A DNA stretch of 34,989 bases from an uncultured Geobacteraceae bacterium (GTDB taxonomy: Bacteria; Desulfobacterota; Desulfuromonadia; Geobacterales; CAIOGM01). Both the position numbers and the translations under genes were made by a program. The notes under the pieces were generated by a model. That model was not told the DNA's origin and made no database searches. It saw nothing but the letters and a program-made list of their open reading frames with translations. This document shows positions 32,940-34,989 of the stretch, piece after piece. Position 1 is the stretch's first letter. Every line of letters begins with the position of its first letter. The stretch is from contig CAIUUR010000017.1 of NCBI GenBank assembly GCA_903902345.1, forward strand, positions 1 to 34,989, given 5' to 3'.

Positions 32940-33392
32940 ATGAAAACGATTCATACTGTCCTCTTTGCCACGGACTTCACAGAAAACTGTGCGCATGCCT
33001 TCGACTACGCCCTGGGGTTCGCCACGCAGTTCGGTGCGAGGCTCATCATCATGCACGTCATCAACGAGCCGGTGGATCTGAGAGGTTTCTATGTCCCTCA
33101 CATCTCCTTCGAGTCACTGGAGAAAGAAATCGCCGAAGGGGCGGATGCCATGATGCAGAAGTTCTGCCGGACGCAGATGGGGGAGTTCACCAACTACGAA
33201 ACCTGCCTTGCCACGGGGGTGCCGTATGAAGAAATTCTAAAAAAAGCTCAAGCGGCGAACGCTTCACTGATTGTCATGGGAACCCAGGGACGGACGGGGC
33301 TGGATCACCTTCTCTTCGGGAGCACGGCGGAGAGCGTCTTCCGGCGGGCCACCTGCCCGGTAATGACGGTTCGTCTGCCGGAAACCTCATAA
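32940..33392 (+). CDS. Universal stress protein (UspA family)
   Basis: 150 aa from ATG 32940 with AGGAGG at good spacing; the track start is 15 codons too early. VLFATDFTEN at the start and the ATP-binding motif G-x2-G-x9-G-S (GTQGRTGLDHLLFGSTAE near 117-134) place it in the ATP-binding UspA group. Cytoplasmic stress or signalling role; partner unknown. It lies 62 bp after the RodZ-like gene and 21 bp before the next one. Confidence 0.92.
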   Translation: MKTIHTVLFATDFTENCAHAFDYALGFATQFGARLIIMHVINEPVDLRGFYVPHISFESLEKEIAEGADAMMQKFCRTQMGEFTNYETCLATGVPYEEILKKAQAANASLIVMGTQGRTGLDHLLFGSTAESVFRRATCPVMTVRLPETS

Positions 33393-33413
33393 CCGTTTTT
33401 TTCGTGATTTACC

Positions 33414-34989
33414 ATGCCGATACTGATCCGCAATCTCATCCTTACCCCCGGCGAGCCGGAAGAACGGCTCAAAGGGGAACTCCTTCGCCGCTTCTCCCTG
33501 GATACCACTGACCTTCTGGCGTTCCGGGTGGTGCGAAGCGGCATCGACGCCCGTAAAAAACCCCGTATCCGTCTGGTCTGCGGGGTGGAGTGCTCCCTGC
33601 GGGACGAGGTCGGTTTCCTGGCGAGGAATGCCGGAGATCCGGATGTAGCCGATGCGCCGCCACTGCCGTCACCCACATTCCCTCGGATAGGGGGGGGGGC
33701 GCCCATCATCATCGTGGGGGCCGGACCGGCCGGACTCTTTGCCGCTCTGCGACTGGCCGAGTACGGGCTTACCGCCACGCTTCTGGAGCGGGGGAAACCG
33801 GTACACGACAGACTGGCCGATGTGCAACGGTTCTGGCGCCAGGGTGAGCTGGACGAGGGGAGCAATGTCCAGTTTGGGGAAGGGGGGGCCGGAACCTTTT
33901 CCGATGGCAAGCTGACCACACGGGTGCGGGATGCCAATATCACCTGGGTCCTGGAGAAACTGACCCGATTTGGCGCCCCCCCGGAGATCCTGAGCCAGGC
34001 CAAGCCGCACATCGGCACCGACCGGCTTCGACAGGTGGTGGTGGCGTTGCGGGAAGAGCTGACTGCTTCCGGTTTCACGGTCCGGTTTAGCGCCAAGCTC
34101 ACCGGATTTGAGGTCAGGGGCGGGAGCGTGGCGACGGTTATGGTGAATGAGGTGGAGGAACTCCCCTGCGACCATCTGATCCTGGCGCCGGGGCACAGCG
34201 CCCGTGATACCTACGGGATGTTGGCGGATCGCGGTGTCAGGATGGAGCCCAAGCCCTTCGCCGTGGGGGTCCGGGTGGAGCATCCCCAGGAGCTGATCAA
34301 CCGGATTCAGTACGGCCATTCTGCCCCCTTGCACCTCCCCCCTGCCGACTATGGTGTAACTTACAATAATAGGTCCAGTGGCCGCTCCGCCTACTCCTTC
34401 TGCATGTGTCCCGGCGGGGTCGTCATGGGGGGGAGTTCCGAGGCGGGGGGAATCGTCACCAACGGGATGAGCAACCACCTCCGCAACTCACCCTACGCCA
34501 ACAGCGCCCTGGTGGTGAACGTCGGTCTCCCTGATTTTCCCGGCGAAGGTCCCTTGGCGGGGATCAGGTTTCAGCGGGAGCTGGAGCATTCGGCCTACGC
34601 TGCGGGAGGAGGCGATTACCGCGCCCCGGGGCAGAATCTCATGGACTTTCTAGAGAAGCGGACCGGGCGTCGCTACGCCTCGACCTATCAGCCCGGCGTC
34701 CGGGAGTGCGACCTGGGAACAGTGCTCCCCGGCTTCGTCACGGAGACTCTCCGGGAGGGGATACGCGCCTTCGACCGGAAGATGAAGGGTTTCGTCACCG
34801 AGGCCGCGACTCTCACCGGTGTGGAGAGCAGGACATCAGCACCCTTGCGTATCATTCGGGGGGACGACTGTCACTCCGTGACGTTTCGGGGGCTCTATCC
34901 GGCGGGGGAAGGGGCCGGTTATGCCGGCGGCATCATGAGCGCCGCATTGGATGGCATCCGGGTGGCTGATGCGATTGCGAAGCAGTTGC
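33414..34989 (+). CDS. FAD-dependent dehydrogenase (COG2509-like), 3' end cut by the window
   Basis: Open from ATG 33414 to the window edge (525 codons, no stop), so it is absent from the supplied ORF list. After an N-terminal region (1-95) comes the dinucleotide-binding motif VGAGPAGLFAALRLAEYG (about 100-117), then LLERG, FGEGGAGTFSDGKLTTR and, near the end, GEGAGYAGGIMSAALDG, as in the uncharacterised FAD-dependent dehydrogenases of COG2509. The substrate is unknown. A run of ten G (33690-33699) lies directly before the FAD motif and keeps the frame as given. The ribosome binding site is weak. Confidence 0.88.
   Translation, partial: MPILIRNLILTPGEPEERLKGELLRRFSLDTTDLLAFRVVRSGIDARKKPRIRLVCGVECSLRDEVGFLARNAGDPDVADAPPLPSPTFPRIGGGAPIIIVGAGPAGLFAALRLAEYGLTATLLERGKPVHDRLADVQRFWRQGELDEGSNVQFGEGGAGTFSDGKLTTRVRDANITWVLEKLTRFGAPPEILSQAKPHIGTDRLRQVVVALREELTASGFTVRFSAKLTGFEVRGGSVATVMVNEVEELPCDHLILAPGHSARDTYGMLADRGVRMEPKPFAVGVRVEHPQELINRIQYGHSAPLHLPPADYGVTYNNRSSGRSAYSFCMCPGGVVMGGSSEAGGIVTNGMSNHLRNSPYANSALVVNVGLPDFPGEGPLAGIRFQRELEHSAYAAGGGDYRAPGQNLMDFLEKRTGRRYASTYQPGVRECDLGTVLPGFVTETLREGIRAFDRKMKGFVTEAATLTGVESRTSAPLRIIRGDDCHSVTFRGLYPAGEGAGYAGGIMSAALDGIRVADAIAKQL

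Overview
The window looks like a chromosomal segment from a GC-rich deltaproteobacterium of the Geobacter group (Desulfuromonadota/Geobacterales). I infer this from gene content and order: rho-rpmE-thyX-DUF1385-prfA-prmC-murA-hisG in one co-directional run, an Ehr-type (hydrogenase-like, complex I-like) membrane complex, and a chemoreceptor with a periplasmic CxxCH haem motif. No rRNA, tRNA, CRISPR array or intact insertion sequence is visible.

Layout. (1) 1-2.4 kb, + strand: promoter, exported thioredoxin-fold protein, a free-standing LarC C-terminal domain, and cinA. (2) 2.4-13.9 kb, - strand: reading from the rho promoter near 13.9 kb down to hisH, the genes are rho, rpmE (with terminator), thyX, DUF1385 membrane protein, prfA, prmC, murA, hisG, a DUF4258/YgiT-like toxin-antitoxin-type pair, hisD, hisB and hisH. 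A lysine-rich exported protein follows as a separate unit. Most junctions from murA onward are 4-bp stop/start overlaps. hisA, hisF and hisC are not present, and the DNA after hisH looks like non-coding debris. (3) 14.0-22.6 kb, + strand: five genes for an Ehr-like complex (two antiporter-like subunits, NuoH-like, NuoK-like and a NuoCD-like large subunit without nickel-binding cysteines), then a methyl-accepting chemotaxis protein with a haem-c sensor and a C-terminal zinc-binding CZB domain, closed by a strong bidirectional terminator. (4) 22.7-25.1 kb, - strand: cold-shock protein, UPF0178 protein, half-size chromate transporter and homocysteine S-methyltransferase. (5) 25.2-27.5 kb, + strand: AsmA/DUF748-like protein and rlmN. 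(6) 27.5-29.1 kb: a cluster of GTAGGGGC palindromes, a 20-bp perfect hairpin, and a - strand DEAD-box helicase whose Walker A lysine is replaced by threonine. (7) 29.4-35 kb, + strand: mtnP, a PfkB-family kinase, a TPR lipoprotein, a RodZ-like protein, a universal stress protein, and an FAD-dependent dehydrogenase cut by the window edge.

How genes work together: prfA (RF1) and prmC (which methylates the RF1 GGQ glutamine) are adjacent. The his genes encode several steps of histidine synthesis, starting with a short HisG that needs a HisZ partner not seen here. The Ehr-like genes should form an ion-translocating membrane arm plus one peripheral subunit. No NuoB-like small subunit or ferredoxin-like subunit is encoded next to them, and the gene in that position is a putative redox/metal-sensing chemoreceptor. 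Family of GTAGGGGC palindromes recurs at 8.4, 11.35 and 27.5-27.7 kb; at two sites its TAG supplies the stop codon of the adjacent gene.
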